Source of the DNA: Bacteroidota bacterium
Lineage (GTDB): Bacteria; Bacteroidota; Bacteroidia; AKYH767-A; OLB10
Length of the DNA: 64,000 bases
NCBI GenBank assembly: GCA_016709725.1
Contig: JADJMG010000001.1
Coordinates: 682,001-746,000, forward strand
Reading direction: 5' to 3'
Shown here one piece after another: positions 1 to 10,700 of this stretch (position 1 is its first letter; each line of letters starts with the position of its first letter). The position numbers and the translations under genes were made by a program. The notes under the pieces are model-generated. The model saw nothing but the letters and a program-made list of their open reading frames with translations. It searched no databases and was not told where the DNA came from.

Positions 1-1329
1 AGCCTTTTAAATTTAGGAAATACAAGGCTATATTAGGACTATAATCTAAAATAGCAATTACTTTGTCAGTAGATTTAAGTCCTAATTCCTTTACATACGG
101 TTCAACTGTTTGGTAATCTTTATACCTCGACCAATCGTAGAGCCAACAATGCTCATCCATTCTAAATTTCTGATGAGCTCTATTAAATTTCACTCCAAAT
201 AAAAGGAAAGCGATCAGTACTAATACGATTCCGGAATTAAATTTGGATCCAATTTTCAATTTCTCCAATGAATTAAAAGCCAATAAGAACATAAAAAAAA
301 GAAGTGGTAATAATGTGATAATATAATAATCATGATCCCCAAACTGAACGAACATCATGTAAACAAAAGAAAGGACTCCAAAAAAGTAGCCAATAAAAAT
401 TAAAATCAATTGCTCATTTACTTTTCTTATTTGATAAACAATAAAACCAATCGTCACTAAAAAAAGATAATAAAAAGCTTTAGGGAAATAAAACTGCACC
501 CAAATTTCATTGATATGCTTGGCTACATTTTTAATAGCTTCCCAACTTTCGGGACGCATGGATTTCATAAGAAAAACAGTTAAACCATACGTATCATTAA
601 GATACTTAGCATAAGTATACCAACTATAAGTTAACCCAAAAACGATAAGGCAGGATGCTAGGACTAGAGGTCGAGTGAATTTTAAATTAGTAAATTCAAA
701 ATTCTTTTTTCTTATATAGGACCAAACAATAAGTCCAATCATTATGATTACACCAATTGCACTAGTTAATTTTATTAGTACAGCGAGCGAGGCAAATAGT
801 GTTAAAAAAATAAATCTAAAAAAGAAGGCTGTTTAAAATAGGAAAAGAAAAAATACCAAGCTATCATCATAAATCCAAAACTAGCAGTATCCGGAATAAA
901 ATTAGCTGCGTAATATGTCAAAATAGGAGTAATTGAAAACAAGAAAATGGAGAGATAACGATAACTTATATTATTCAGAAAAAATCCTGTTATCAAGTAA
1001 GATGCATATAAGCCACAAGCATAAACGATAAACATTAATAAACGATACCAAAACTCACTAAAGCCAAAAATTTTATAAAGTACTGCAGCTCCATAATTCA
1101 TAATGGGAAACTCAAGCCCTGTAATTCCATCTCCTTCTTTCGTCTCATGAACACGTGGTAAAAATAAATTCATTTCTTCCTGAGCATAATTGCGAGCGAT
1201 GGATCCTCGATCGCACATGGCCCACATATGTACTGACTGAGGACGTTGTTTCATGATTGTAAAAACATGCGTTGCCCCGCTTATTAAAAGTAACAATACT
1301 AAGAAAACAACATTCTTATACTTTTCCAT
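1..1329 (-). CDS. GT-C family membrane glycosyltransferase (PMT/ArnT-like), partial and frameshifted
   Basis: Integral membrane glycosyltransferase of the dolichyl-phosphate-mannose/ArnT (GT39-like) type, expected to transfer a sugar from a polyprenyl-phosphate donor at the outer face of the inner membrane. The N-terminal 175 residues run 1329 to 802 and include a first membrane segment (VVFLVLLLLISGATHVFTI), a loop with ARNYAQEEMN, and further membrane helices. The frame then stops in a run of seven A on the plus strand (804-810). Adding one base lets the reading continue (LTLFASLAVLIKL...) without a stop to the window edge, through more helices and a soluble tail containing YDWSRYKDYQTVEPYVKELG and DYSPNIALYF, typical of Bacteroidota members of this family. 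The C-terminus lies outside the window. It follows the GT2 gene on the same strand after 69 bp, so the two probably form an operon. The break is more likely a sequence error than inactivation. Confidence 0.8.
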
Positions 1330-1398
1330 ATTGCCAATAATAAATTTTCTTTATACTTTTTTTAAAAATAAATAGCGTTCTGAACTTCAACAACGGCA

Positions 1399-2337
1399 TT
1401 AATCTTTTGAAGCTACATTACTTTCATCTACAATATACAATGGTCTCTTTCTCACATTTGCACTTAACCTACTCATATATTCACCAATAATTCCAATACA
1501 AATAAGTTGTACACCACCAATGAATAATACTGCTAATATTAACGAGGTCCAACCAGGAACGAAATCCTTTGAAACGAAACGTGCATAGAGTGCATACAAG
1601 CTAACTAAAAACGTTACACCACTCACAATAAAACCAGCAATAGTTGCAAATTTTAAAGGCAAATTAGAAAAGCCTGTAATACCATCTAAGGCAAAACGAA
1701 TCATTTTTTTGTATGTATAACCCGTTTCTCCAGCGTTACGCTGATCTCGATCGTACTCGATATAAGTTTGACGAAAACCAGCCCAAGATATTTGTCCTCT
1801 TAAAAATTTCTGTTGCTCTGGCATTTCCTTTAATACATCAACAATTTTTCGATCCATAATTCGAAAATCTCCTGTATCGAGCGGAATTTTTACAGAAGTA
1901 ATTTTAGATAAAATACGATAAAACATTTTAGCGGTAAATTTCTTCAAAAAGGATTCGCCAACGCGAGTTCTACGACGAGCATAAACTACTTCATAACCTT
2001 CCGACATCTTCTTCTGCATTTCTACAATTAACTCTGGAGGATCCTGCAAATCGGCATCGATGATCACTATGTGGTTCCCAAGACATTTGTCCAAACCAGC
2101 TGTAACAGCAATTTGATGTCCGAAATTTCTACTGAAGTTAATAAATTTCACAGACGAATCCATCCTTGCTAATTCCTTAATTAACTTCAGAGAATTATCC
2201 ATACTCCCATCATTTACAAAAAGTAATTCATGGGAATCACTTATGTTACTTATAACTTTTTTCACTCGCTCATACAACGGAGATATATTTTTTTCCTCAT
2301 TGTAGATTGGAATGATGACTGAAATTTCTACTTTCAT
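1399..2337 (-). CDS. Glycosyltransferase family 2, GtrB/DPM1-like
   Basis: Predicted polyprenyl-phosphate sugar transferase: family members load a hexose from a nucleotide sugar onto undecaprenyl phosphate on the cytoplasmic side, giving the donor used by GT-C enzymes. The 312-residue protein starts with the GT-A core (EISVIIPIYNEEKN), has FVNDGSMDNS for nucleotide binding and the metal-binding DADLQDPPE motif near residue 95, and ends with two membrane helices (about 230-295: FATIAGFIVSGVTFLVSLYA and SLILAVLFIGGVQLICIGII). Length and architecture match the GtrB/ArnC group. It lies upstream of the GT-C gene at 1-1329 on the same strand, a natural donor/transferase pair. The sugar cannot be read from sequence. 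Confidence 0.9.
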   Translation of the reverse strand: MKVEISVIIPIYNEEKNISPLYERVKKVISNISDSHELLFVNDGSMDNSLKLIKELARMDSSVKFINFSRNFGHQIAVTAGLDKCLGNHIVIIDADLQDPPELIVEMQKKMSEGYEVVYARRRTRVGESFLKKFTAKMFYRILSKITSVKIPLDTGDFRIMDRKIVDVLKEMPEQQKFLRGQISWAGFRQTYIEYDRDQRNAGETGYTYKKMIRFALDGITGFSNLPLKFATIAGFIVSGVTFLVSLYALYARFVSKDFVPGWTSLILAVLFIGGVQLICIGIIGEYMSRLSANVRKRPLYIVDESNVASKD

Positions 2338-2352
2338 AAGTATTCTTTCGAA

Positions 2353-3012
2353 TTAATCAATTACCATCTCCGGAACATCACCCTTCACCACCAACTTACC
2401 AGCAGTAGCTTTTCGGATATCCTCCACCGTTACACCGGGTGCGCTTTCTAATAATACAAAGCCTTCACCAGGCACTACTTCTAAAACAGCGAGTTCAGTC
2501 ACTATCTTCTTCACACATTTTACTCCAGTGAGTGGCAAAGTACAGGATGGTAATAATTTACTTTCGCCGGCTTTGTTGACATGTTGCATCGCAACAATTA
2601 TATTTTGTGCTGCAGCTACTAAGTCCATCGCGCCTCCCATTCCTTTCACCATCTTACCAGGAATTTTCCAATTGGCGATGTCTCCATTCTCACTTACTTC
2701 CATCGCACCTAAAATGGTGAGATCTACTTTTCCTGCGCGAATCATTCCGAAGCTTAAAGCTGAATCGAAATAAGCAGTGCCGGGTACTTCGGTGATGGTT
2801 TGTTTTCCTGCATTAATCAAATCAGCGTCTTCTTCGCCGTCGAAAGGAAAGGGCCCCATGCCGAGCATTCCGTTCTCCGACTGTAAAGTAACGTTTACTC
2901 CTTCGGGAATATAATTAGCTACTAAAGTAGGGATACCAATGCCAAGGTTGACATAGTAACCGTCTTTTACTTCTTTTGCTATTCTTTTTGCAATTCCAAT
3001 CTTGTCTAGCAT
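2353..3012 (-). CDS. scoB: 3-oxoacid CoA-transferase subunit B
   Basis: Beta subunit of a succinyl-CoA:3-ketoacid (or acetoacetate) CoA-transferase, a cytoplasmic enzyme that moves CoA between succinyl-CoA and acetoacetate. The 219-residue protein opens with the family pattern AKEVKDGYYVNLGIGIPTLV and has the catalytic glutamate in SENGMLGMGPFP (about residues 45-56). GGAMDLVAAAQNIIVAMQH and the C-terminal APGVTVEDIRKAT region are also typical. Length is usual for a free B subunit. The A subunit lies upstream at 3241-3936, but 228 bp holding a repeat element separate the two, whereas these subunits are usually adjacent or overlapping. The substrate (acetoacetate or another 3-oxoacid) is inferred from family only. 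Confidence 0.93.
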   Translation of the reverse strand: MLDKIGIAKRIAKEVKDGYYVNLGIGIPTLVANYIPEGVNVTLQSENGMLGMGPFPFDGEEDADLINAGKQTITEVPGTAYFDSALSFGMIRAGKVDLTILGAMEVSENGDIANWKIPGKMVKGMGGAMDLVAAAQNIIVAMQHVNKAGESKLLPSCTLPLTGVKCVKKIVTELAVLEVVPGEGFVLLESAPGVTVEDIRKATAGKLVVKGDVPEMVID

Positions 3013-3025
3013 AATGCCTTATTTT

Positions 3026-3231
3026 GAACGCGGATGACGCGGATTTTGCGGATGATCGCGGATTTAATTACTGTTTAATATTTACTTTGAGTTTATATTG
3101 AGATACAATTCAAATGATTTTGCGGATTTACACTGATCTACTTGTTTTTTAAATTTATACTTAGTGTTCGATTTTATTAATTCTAATAAATAAATCCGTG
3201 CAAATCGTTTTCATCCGTGTTATCCGCGTTC
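3026..3231. repeat. Intergenic CGCGGAT element with inverted ends
   Basis: The spacer between the two CoA-transferase subunits is bounded by an imperfect inverted repeat: GAACGCGGATGACGCGGA at 3026-3043 and TCCGTGTTATCCGCGTTC at 3214-3231 (16 of 18 positions complementary). More GCGGATTT-type words lie inside (for example around 3054-3065 and 3120-3130). A related copy of the left end is at 22120-22158. No reading frame is present. It resembles small dispersed repeats of Bacteroidota, perhaps a MITE-like element; no target duplication was recognised. Confidence 0.6.
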
Positions 3232-3240
3232 CCTCTTTTT

Positions 3241-3936
3241 TTATGATTTACGTACAGTACGTTGCTCAATTCGTTTTTCATAATTACTCCCTTGGAAAAT
3301 ACGTTGCACGTAAATTCCGGGGACATGAATTTGATCGGGATCGAGGTCGCCGGCGGGAACTAATTCTTCCACTTCTGCAACTGTAATTTTTCCTGCCATT
3401 GCCATTTGCATGTTGAAGTTACGTGTGGTTTTTCTAAAGATAAGATTACCATGTGTATCGCCTTTCCATGCTTTTACTAAGGCGAAATCGGCATCAAAAG
3501 CGTACTCTAACAAATGATCTACACCGTTGAAGTTGCGCACCTCTTTTCCAATGGCCACTTCGGTCCCCACACCTGCACGTAACCAAACTGCGGGCATTCC
3601 ATAAGCCGCTGCCATGCATCTGGTAGCTAAGGTTCCTTGTGGAATCAAATCTACTTCCAATTCACCACTTAATAATTGTCTTTCAAATTCGGCATTCTCA
3701 CCTACGTAGGATGAAATCATTTTTTTCACCTGACGCGTTTTTAGCATCAACCCTATTCCAAAATCATCCACACCCGCATTATTCGAAATACAAGTAAGAC
3801 CTTTGGATCCTTTTTTAACTAATGCGGTAATGCAATTCTCTGGAATGCCACAAAGACCAAATCCGCCAAGCATGATTACGAGGTTATCTGTTAAATCCTT
3901 TATTGCATCGTCTGCGTTCTTTACTACTTTATTCAT
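3241..3936 (-). CDS. scoA: 3-oxoacid CoA-transferase subunit A
   Basis: Alpha subunit of the CoA-transferase completed by the B subunit at 2353-3012. The 231-residue protein shows the family glycine-rich CoA-site pattern GGFGLCGIPENCI (about residues 24-36), SNNAGVDDFGIGLML, and the GTLATRCMAAAYGMPAVWLR stretch. The KTTRNFNMQMAMAGKITVAE region and VPGIYVQRIF end are also characteristic. It is the first gene of the pair in transcription order. A TAnnTTTG-like box (TATTTTTG on the minus strand, 3962-3955) lies just upstream of the ATG at 3936. The enzyme links ketone-body or branched-chain/leucine catabolism to the TCA cycle. Confidence 0.93.
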   Translation of the reverse strand: MNKVVKNADDAIKDLTDNLVIMLGGFGLCGIPENCITALVKKGSKGLTCISNNAGVDDFGIGLMLKTRQVKKMISSYVGENAEFERQLLSGELEVDLIPQGTLATRCMAAAYGMPAVWLRAGVGTEVAIGKEVRNFNGVDHLLEYAFDADFALVKAWKGDTHGNLIFRKTTRNFNMQMAMAGKITVAEVEELVPAGDLDPDQIHVPGIYVQRIFQGSNYEKRIEQRTVRKS

Positions 3937-3954
3937 ATCAATGTGCTGTGCTTA

Positions 3955-3962
3955 CAAAAATA
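3955..3962 (-). promoter_or_regulatory. Possible Bacteroidota -7 box for scoA
   Basis: TATTTTTG on the minus strand matches the Bacteroidota -7 consensus TAnnTTTG, about 20 bp upstream of the scoA ATG. A TTTG -33 box at the usual 19-bp spacing was not found, so this is a weak call. Confidence 0.3.
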
Positions 3963-4058
3963 TTAAATTCGATGAGATAACCGTCATAAATTGAATGCTT
4001 ATTAAAATATATAAGCCAATACGAATGAAGCACAAAAGGATAGAGGATCAGAAGCTAA

Positions 4059-5306
4059 TCATTGATTGGAATCATTTAGTGAAAAAGGGCTAGCAAAGCA
4101 TTTTAATTCTTTCCAAAGAAGTATTAAAGTTATTAGGAACAAAATAGCAATAAAACCAGGATGATATGGGAGTGGGGCCCTATATATAACTTCAGGAAAT
4201 CGACAGTGATGCATGAGAATATCTAGACTCAAAAAATAGGCAAGTGATAGAAGAATATAAGTCCAATAATTTTTATTGATGATAGAAGCTGTTCCCACCA
4301 ATAAGATGGCAGCATGAATGTATCGTTCATGCATCTGCGTATTGAAATAATAGAACACCAAATTAACGGTTGCTGCTCCCAATAAAATTGTTGGACCCAT
4401 TTTAATCAACTCTTCTTTTGAACTAAAAGCAGAGCGTTTAATATATTTTACAAATGGTTTCAATGTGAAAATTAAAGCAATAAAAAAGAGTATCATTCCC
4501 CACGTCCTCAACGAAATTCCTAAAAACAGAGATGAGTCCGGCATCCACACCAAATCCTCTCCATAAAAAATAAGATGCCATAAATTATAGGCGTGCATGC
4601 TTACTGCGGGTACTCGATCGATGGCACCAAAAGTAATTTCAATCAAATTCATACCTTGTCCATGGATAATAAATGGAGCAGCGATCAATAAAATTGAGAG
4701 TAAAAAAATAAAAGTTGATTTTATAATTCTCACCTTCGATTCCCATAACCATCCTGAATAAATTAAAAGCAATAAAGGTCCCAAAAAGATCGCTTGTGGT
4801 TTCATCATTAAACTAAAGCCAAAGGCGGCAATTGCCAAGTAAGGCTTTTCAAAAATCATTAAAACTAACGTGAGGAAACAGAAAAACATATACATGCTGT
4901 CCACCTGTCCCCACATCAAAGTAGTATAGAGGAAGGCTGGATTTAATAAGATCAGCCACGACCAATAGGGCGATCGCCTATAACGTTGAAGCATATACGC
5001 AGCTAACAGTACACTCCCAACATCGAAAACAAAAATCAAACTTTTCAAAATAGGAATACTGGTTTCAATTGAAGTTGGACACATCCAAACATAGACTTGC
5101 AAGAGATAGAGTAATCCAGGCTGATAATTAATTACTGGATCTGTATACGCTGCAGAAAAACCATGTTGCTGAATATACTTCGACCATTCAATCCACCAAT
5201 GAACATCGGCTGCGAAATACAAAGGAGGCATAAAAAAAATGATGATTCCCGACAGAAGAAGTGTAGCAAAACAAAATTTAGCAAATGGATCTAGATTAAT
5301 TTTCAT
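4059..5306 (-). CDS. GT-C membrane glycosyltransferase, Gpi18/mannosyltransferase-like
   Basis: Multi-pass inner-membrane protein of 415 residues with about ten hydrophobic segments, no signal peptide cleavage site, and the GT-C signature loop. A conserved acidic residue follows the first helix (FAADVHWWIEWSKYI), and LNPAFLYTTLMWGQVDSMYM matches the WGQ(V)DS motif shared by Gpi18-like mannosyltransferases and GT87-type enzymes. LMMKPQAIFLGPLLLLIY and MHERYIHAAILL are also typical. It probably uses a polyprenyl-phosphate sugar as donor, like its neighbour at 1-1329; the GT2 gene at 1399 could supply it. Donor and acceptor are unknown. Confidence 0.8.
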   Translation of the reverse strand: MKINLDPFAKFCFATLLLSGIIIFFMPPLYFAADVHWWIEWSKYIQQHGFSAAYTDPVINYQPGLLYLLQVYVWMCPTSIETSIPILKSLIFVFDVGSVLLAAYMLQRYRRSPYWSWLILLNPAFLYTTLMWGQVDSMYMFFCFLTLVLMIFEKPYLAIAAFGFSLMMKPQAIFLGPLLLLIYSGWLWESKVRIIKSTFIFLLSILLIAAPFIIHGQGMNLIEITFGAIDRVPAVSMHAYNLWHLIFYGEDLVWMPDSSLFLGISLRTWGMILFFIALIFTLKPFVKYIKRSAFSSKEELIKMGPTILLGAATVNLVFYYFNTQMHERYIHAAILLVGTASIINKNYWTYILLSLAYFLSLDILMHHCRFPEVIYRAPLPYHPGFIAILFLITLILLWKELKCFASPFSLNDSNQ

Positions 5307-5343
5307 TTCTAATTCGATCCAAGTAATAACGCTTTGCTATTGA

Positions 5344-7566
5344 TTAAATTCCAAACTCCGTCCCGCCATTCTGTTGCTCTGCAGGCTTTTTATATTGCTT
5401 GCAATCGAGCTCGACACCCAATGGCTTCTCCGGTTTTTCAAAATCACCTTTAGAATAATTTAAATTAGGATCGGCATACACTTTTTTCATGTATAATCCC
5501 CAAATGGGCAGTGCGGTATTAGCACCTTGTCCGAGTTGCGTAGTGCGAAAATGAATAGATCGATCTTCACATCCAGCCCACGCCCCACTCACTAATTCAG
5601 GAGTGATACCCATGAACCATCCATCACTATTGTTTTGTGTTGTTCCTGTTTTTCCTGCAATGTGATTTGTAAATCCGTATTTAGATCCACGCAAACGTGC
5701 ACCCGTTCCAAACAACGTAACGCCTTTCATTAAATTCAACACGAGGTATGCGGTTTCTTCGCTGATGGCTTCTACTTTTCGCGGAACAAAATCTTGTAAC
5801 ACGGCTCCGTTCTTATCTTCAATGCGTAAAATATATTGTGGCTCGGTATACACGCCTTTGTTTGCAAATGTGCTGTAGGCTGCTACCATTTCAAATACCG
5901 AAACATCAGCAGTTCCTAATGCTAGAGATGGAACGGGATCAAGTGGAGATGTGATGCCCATCTTACGTGCCACTTGCACCACTGCATCTGGACCAAATTG
6001 TTTCATCAAGTACGCAGAAATGCAATTCACCGATTCGGCCAATGCTTCTTTCAGTGATAACATGCCACCGTATTTTCCATCGGAGTTGGAAGGTGTCCAA
6101 GGCACACCTGCTTGGTCGATGATGGTCACTGGCGTGTTGGGCAACTCATAACAAGGGGAATATCCCTCTTGCATCGCTAAGGTGTATAAAAATGGTTTAA
6201 ACGTTGAACCTACTTGACGCTTTCCATCTTTCACATGATCATATTGAAAATATTTATAATCATTGCCTCCTACCCATGCACGGATGTAACCAGTTTGTGG
6301 TTCCATCGACATAAATCCAGTTTGATAAAACAGTTTATAGTACTTGATTGAATCGAGTGGAGACATGCTTGTATCGCGCTCACCTTTCCAGGTAAAAATG
6401 CGCATCTCAGTTTTCTTGTCAAATATTTTTTTAATTTCACTCTCACTTTTTCCTTCCTCCTTCAAATTTCGATAGCGTTCACTTTTCTTCATCGCATCCT
6501 CTATAATTTGGGGTTGATCTGACCAAGCGGTTTTTCCTTTCCAATGATCGACAAATGTTTTTTGAAGATCCCGCATGTGTTCCTTCACGGCTTCTTCTGC
6601 ATAGCGTTGCATGCGTGAATCGATGGTAGTATAAACACGCAGACCGTCACGATACAGATTATAAGGTTCTCCGTCTGCCTTTTTATGATCCTTACACCAC
6701 TTCAATAATTCTTGACGCAACACTTCACGAAAGTATTGAGCCAATCCTTCGGTATGACCCTCTTGATGGAAATTTAATTTGATAGGAAGTTTGATTAAAG
6801 AATCTTTCTCTTCCATTGAAATAAATTTATATTTCGCCAGCTGACCAATCACAGTATTTCTTCTAAAAGTTGCGCTTTCCACATTTCTTACTGGATTGTA
6901 CCGAGTAGGCGCTTGCAATAATCCGATTAATAAAGCAGCTTCTTCCACACTCACTTCACTCGTATTCTTTCCAAAATAAGTAGTGCATGCTGATTTAATA
7001 CCGTAGGCATTATTTCCAAATTCTACGGTATTTAAATACATTGCCAAAATTTCATTCTTGGTATAGTTGCGTTCCAGCTTCACGGCGATAATCCATTCCT
7101 TGAGCTTTCGAAAAATAAGTTTGACCTTATTCATATTCTCGCGCGGGAAAAGATTTTTAGCAAGCTGCTGTGTGATGGTACTTCCTCCCCCTGCATCCTG
7201 TTGCAAGATAATGGTCTTTACAAAGACACGCATCAGTCCTTTAATATCCACACCTGAATGCTCTTCGAAACGTACATCCTCTGTCGCTTTCAACGCATTC
7301 ACGAGGGATGGCGACAAATCGCGATAATGTACATTCACTCGATTCTGAATATAATATTTACCCAGTGTTTTATTATCGGATGAATAAATTTCACTTGCTA
7401 AACTACTGTTGGGATTTTCGAGCTCTTCGAAGGTGGGAAGGTCCCCAAAAATTCCAAAGGCCGTGAGTCCGACAATGAGGAAGATGAGCGCAACGGGTGC
7501 CACTACAATCATCCAAATATATTTCACATATTTCTTTGCAGATGTGGTGGAGGGTGATTTCGGCAT
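5344..7566 (-). CDS. mrcA: Penicillin-binding protein 1A (bifunctional transglycosylase/transpeptidase)
   Basis: Class A penicillin-binding protein that polymerises lipid II and cross-links peptidoglycan at the outer face of the inner membrane. A short cytoplasmic tail and one membrane anchor (about 16-40) precede the GT51 transglycosylase domain, with catalytic E96 in EDVRFEEHSG and the GGSTITQQLAKNLF motif (127-140). The transpeptidase domain has the nucleophile in GSTFKP (S454, K457), the SVN triad (512-514) and KTGTT (639-643). 740 residues is a normal length. No break was found. The Glu/Lys-rich stretch at about 355-390 is an insertion between the two catalytic domains. It starts at ATG 7566, and a divergent promoter region separates it from the T9SS gene at 7788. 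Confidence 0.96.
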   Translation of the reverse strand: MPKSPSTTSAKKYVKYIWMIVVAPVALIFLIVGLTAFGIFGDLPTFEELENPNSSLASEIYSSDNKTLGKYYIQNRVNVHYRDLSPSLVNALKATEDVRFEEHSGVDIKGLMRVFVKTIILQQDAGGGSTITQQLAKNLFPRENMNKVKLIFRKLKEWIIAVKLERNYTKNEILAMYLNTVEFGNNAYGIKSACTTYFGKNTSEVSVEEAALLIGLLQAPTRYNPVRNVESATFRRNTVIGQLAKYKFISMEEKDSLIKLPIKLNFHQEGHTEGLAQYFREVLRQELLKWCKDHKKADGEPYNLYRDGLRVYTTIDSRMQRYAEEAVKEHMRDLQKTFVDHWKGKTAWSDQPQIIEDAMKKSERYRNLKEEGKSESEIKKIFDKKTEMRIFTWKGERDTSMSPLDSIKYYKLFYQTGFMSMEPQTGYIRAWVGGNDYKYFQYDHVKDGKRQVGSTFKPFLYTLAMQEGYSPCYELPNTPVTIIDQAGVPWTPSNSDGKYGGMLSLKEALAESVNCISAYLMKQFGPDAVVQVARKMGITSPLDPVPSLALGTADVSVFEMVAAYSTFANKGVYTEPQYILRIEDKNGAVLQDFVPRKVEAISEETAYLVLNLMKGVTLFGTGARLRGSKYGFTNHIAGKTGTTQNNSDGWFMGITPELVSGAWAGCEDRSIHFRTTQLGQGANTALPIWGLYMKKVYADPNLNYSKGDFEKPEKPLGVELDCKQYKKPAEQQNGGTEFGI

Positions 7567-7756
7567 ATGGGCAAAATTATAAAAGATTTAAGTGCGCTTC
7601 GAGAAATTCTAAACGCTACTTCAATTTGCAAATTACTTCCCATAAATGTTTATTCATTAAAATCACTAAACCTAGATTACATAGCAAAATAGCAATATTT
7701 ACAATTAAATACTGTAATAAACTACTAGTTTGATGCAACTTTATTGATTTCTTACC

Positions 7757-7764
7757 TACATTTG
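7757..7764 (+). promoter_or_regulatory. Possible -7 box upstream of the LamG/T9SS gene
   Basis: TACATTTG fits the Bacteroidota -7 consensus TAnnTTTG and lies 23 bp before the ATG at 7788. A TTTG occurs at 7729-7732, but its 24-bp spacing is longer than the usual ~19 bp, so only the -7 box is supported. Confidence 0.35.
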
Positions 7765-7787
7765 AGGAAACCCTTAACTCTTTGACC

Positions 7788-10700
7788 ATGAAAAAACTTA
7801 TTAAGTATTCGTTCGTCCTCTTCTTTATTTCTTTTTTCTCACCGTCCTACTCTCAAAACCAAAGTTTATCTTTTGATGGTGTGGATGATTGGTTTGTAAT
7901 AAATCCTTACCAAGATTTAAATTTATCGGGACACGACTTTACCATTGAAGCCATGGTTGTGGTTCAAAATAAAATTACGGGCTTTCATACTATATTGACT
8001 AACAATGACTTAAATGGGGGGGTATTTATTAAGCATTAACGCAGCTGGAGCCATTTCTATAACTATAAATGGCCAAAACTTTTTTTCGCCTATTTTTCAA
8101 ACCCCGGGGTTACCAAGCTCATCCATTTTTGATGGACAATGCCATCACATTGCAGTAAAAAGAGCTTCTAATATTTTATCTTTCTTTTATGATGGGAATT
8201 TCATTTCTTCACAAGCCATAAGTTCAAATTTAAGTATGTCAAGCAATAATTATTTACGAGTAGGATGTGATCAATTGTTAAGTTCAACCTCTGCCTTTAA
8301 AGGCGACATTGATTATCTCCGTATTTGGAACATCGCGGTTCGAGATCATGATATATTAAATAATCAACAGCGGTGTTTAAGTAACCCATCAGGACTCGTA
8401 GCCAATTGGTCGTTTGAGCAAACACAAGATGAGGTAATATTAGATGCCACCCCTTATTTACATCACGGACTTATTATTTCTTCACATGGTACACCCGTAA
8501 ATACCGGCCCTCGCTTTCACAATTCGCCTTGCGCTTCAGAAATCTGCGATTATATAGTTCTTGAACCTGCAAGTGATCCGGATTGTAATCAAAACCCTTC
8601 TCCATTATATTGTTCTCAGTTAAATTTAATTTGCAATGGCGACTTTGAGCAAGAAAATAATTTACCCGGATTCTCTCCTAATTTCGCTTTTGACGGATGT
8701 ACAACCGCAGGATCATCTAACGAAGTTGTTAATTGGTGTACTGCAGGGGGTATTCCTTCTTACTTTGGAAGAAATACGACGTATTTAAATTATAGTATTC
8801 CAACTAATTTCATCACAACTAATTTCACTCCGTTTTGTGTAAACGGAATTGATACATGGAATGGCACAGGAATTGGAAATGATCATTATGCGGTTTTAAG
8901 TTATACTACTAACAGTTTAGATGGAATAAGGACAGAGCTAATTAGTCCTCTGCAACCAAATAAAAACTACACTTTAAATTTTCGTGCTTTATGTGTAAAC
9001 AATATTTTTTCACCTCTTCCCGTACTACCCACATTATTAAAATTTGAACTTTGGGATGATAATATAGGCACTAATACAATTGGTATGGGAAGTATACCTA
9101 TTCAGCAAGGATGTGGGTGGAATCTATATACAATGACTTTTACAGCTCCAACTACTCCAATAAATTTAGATAATTTTCTGGTAAAGGTTGCTGGAGCAAA
9201 TAATGGTAATTCGAATTACTTCTTTTTTGTTGACGATTTTGAAATATTTGAAGTTAGTTCCGATTACCCTCGATGGATGTCAGGAACAGGATCACAGCGA
9301 CCATCAGAAATTGTAACTGACGCTGCTAACAATGTGTATTTTGCAGGATTTGCAAATCAAGAAATTACGTACCCAAATAATGTTGTACAAGGAAGTCCAA
9401 ACGAAGTAACTGGATTTATTGCCTCTTACGATGAATGTGGAAGTGTGCGATGGGCAAATAATTCGATATTTACAAATATCAGATATAAATCAGTTGCTTT
9501 TAATAACGTACAAAATCAATTATTGGTAGCATCTGAAACGAGCACCGGAATTAACATCGAAATTTACGATCCAGTAAATGGTAATTTAATTTCAACAATA
9601 CCTGTACCTAATACCACAAGCGACCATGTCATCATCACTTCAAAAACCGACGTTAATGGGCAAAATTGGTATATATTAATACATGACAATAATTTGAACC
9701 AATATCATTTTGTCCAATATGGTATTATTACAACAACTATTTCACTTTCACCGTCAATTCCAAATACACTACAAGAAATATCAGATTTTAGTATCAATAG
9801 CTTCTTAACTGGAAATGCAAATAGGGTATTTTTAACAGCAAATATTAATGCTTCTTCAGTAATTATTGATTATACAATTAACACTTCAAATATCAATTTT
9901 ACATATTTTATTTCAGCAATAAACGGAAATCAAAGTGAGACATTAAAATTAACAAGCCTTGAACAAAACAATGCAGGCATACTATGTGTGGGCGGGTTTT
10001 ACTCCAATTGTGATGTGAGTTTTAATGGGATCACAACCATTGTACCCAATGTATTACCCACTGCACCAGGAATTCACAACAATGCCTTTACGTTTTTATT
10101 CAATCCAACGGGAGCAAATGTAGTTGCCAATAGCGGAAGATACATAGGAGGAAATGGATCCAGCCGAACCACCAAAATTATTGTGAATCAAGCAGGCGAT
10201 TTTATTGCTTCAGGAATGATGAGTCCTCATTGGTTGCTGGAGGTACTAACACCAATTTTAATAGTACATGGATTCCTAACCCCAACCCAGGTGGTCTTTT
10301 TTATACTAAAATAAACGGTGTTACAGGAGGTGACCAATGGATAGAGCAAGGCATAACTTCCTATTTAGGCACTTGGCAAAGAGATTTAGTTTGTGGAACA
10401 AATGGGACTATTTATGGCATAGGATATTTAAACGGAACCATTGATTTTTTACAAGGCGACACATGGAATTCTACTACCCAATGTGACAATACCTATGTTT
10501 TAAAAATTATCGACTCTGGTAATAATGCTGTGGTTGATCGACATGCTTCTCCATTATTACCTTCTAACCATTCTTCTGAAAAAACAAAAGGATATTTGCT
10601 TAAAAATAATATTGAATTCCATGAGTTATTACGGAATAATTCCATTCAAGATTATTATATTATTGACTTCTCTGGTAGAATAGTTAATTCAGATAAAACT

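Noticed and set aside
7572..7579. -7 box TAATTTTG giving a leaderless PBP1A message
   Set aside because: The box matches, but no -33 box is at proper spacing and the implied start would coincide with the ATG; chance occurrence in A+T-rich DNA is likely.
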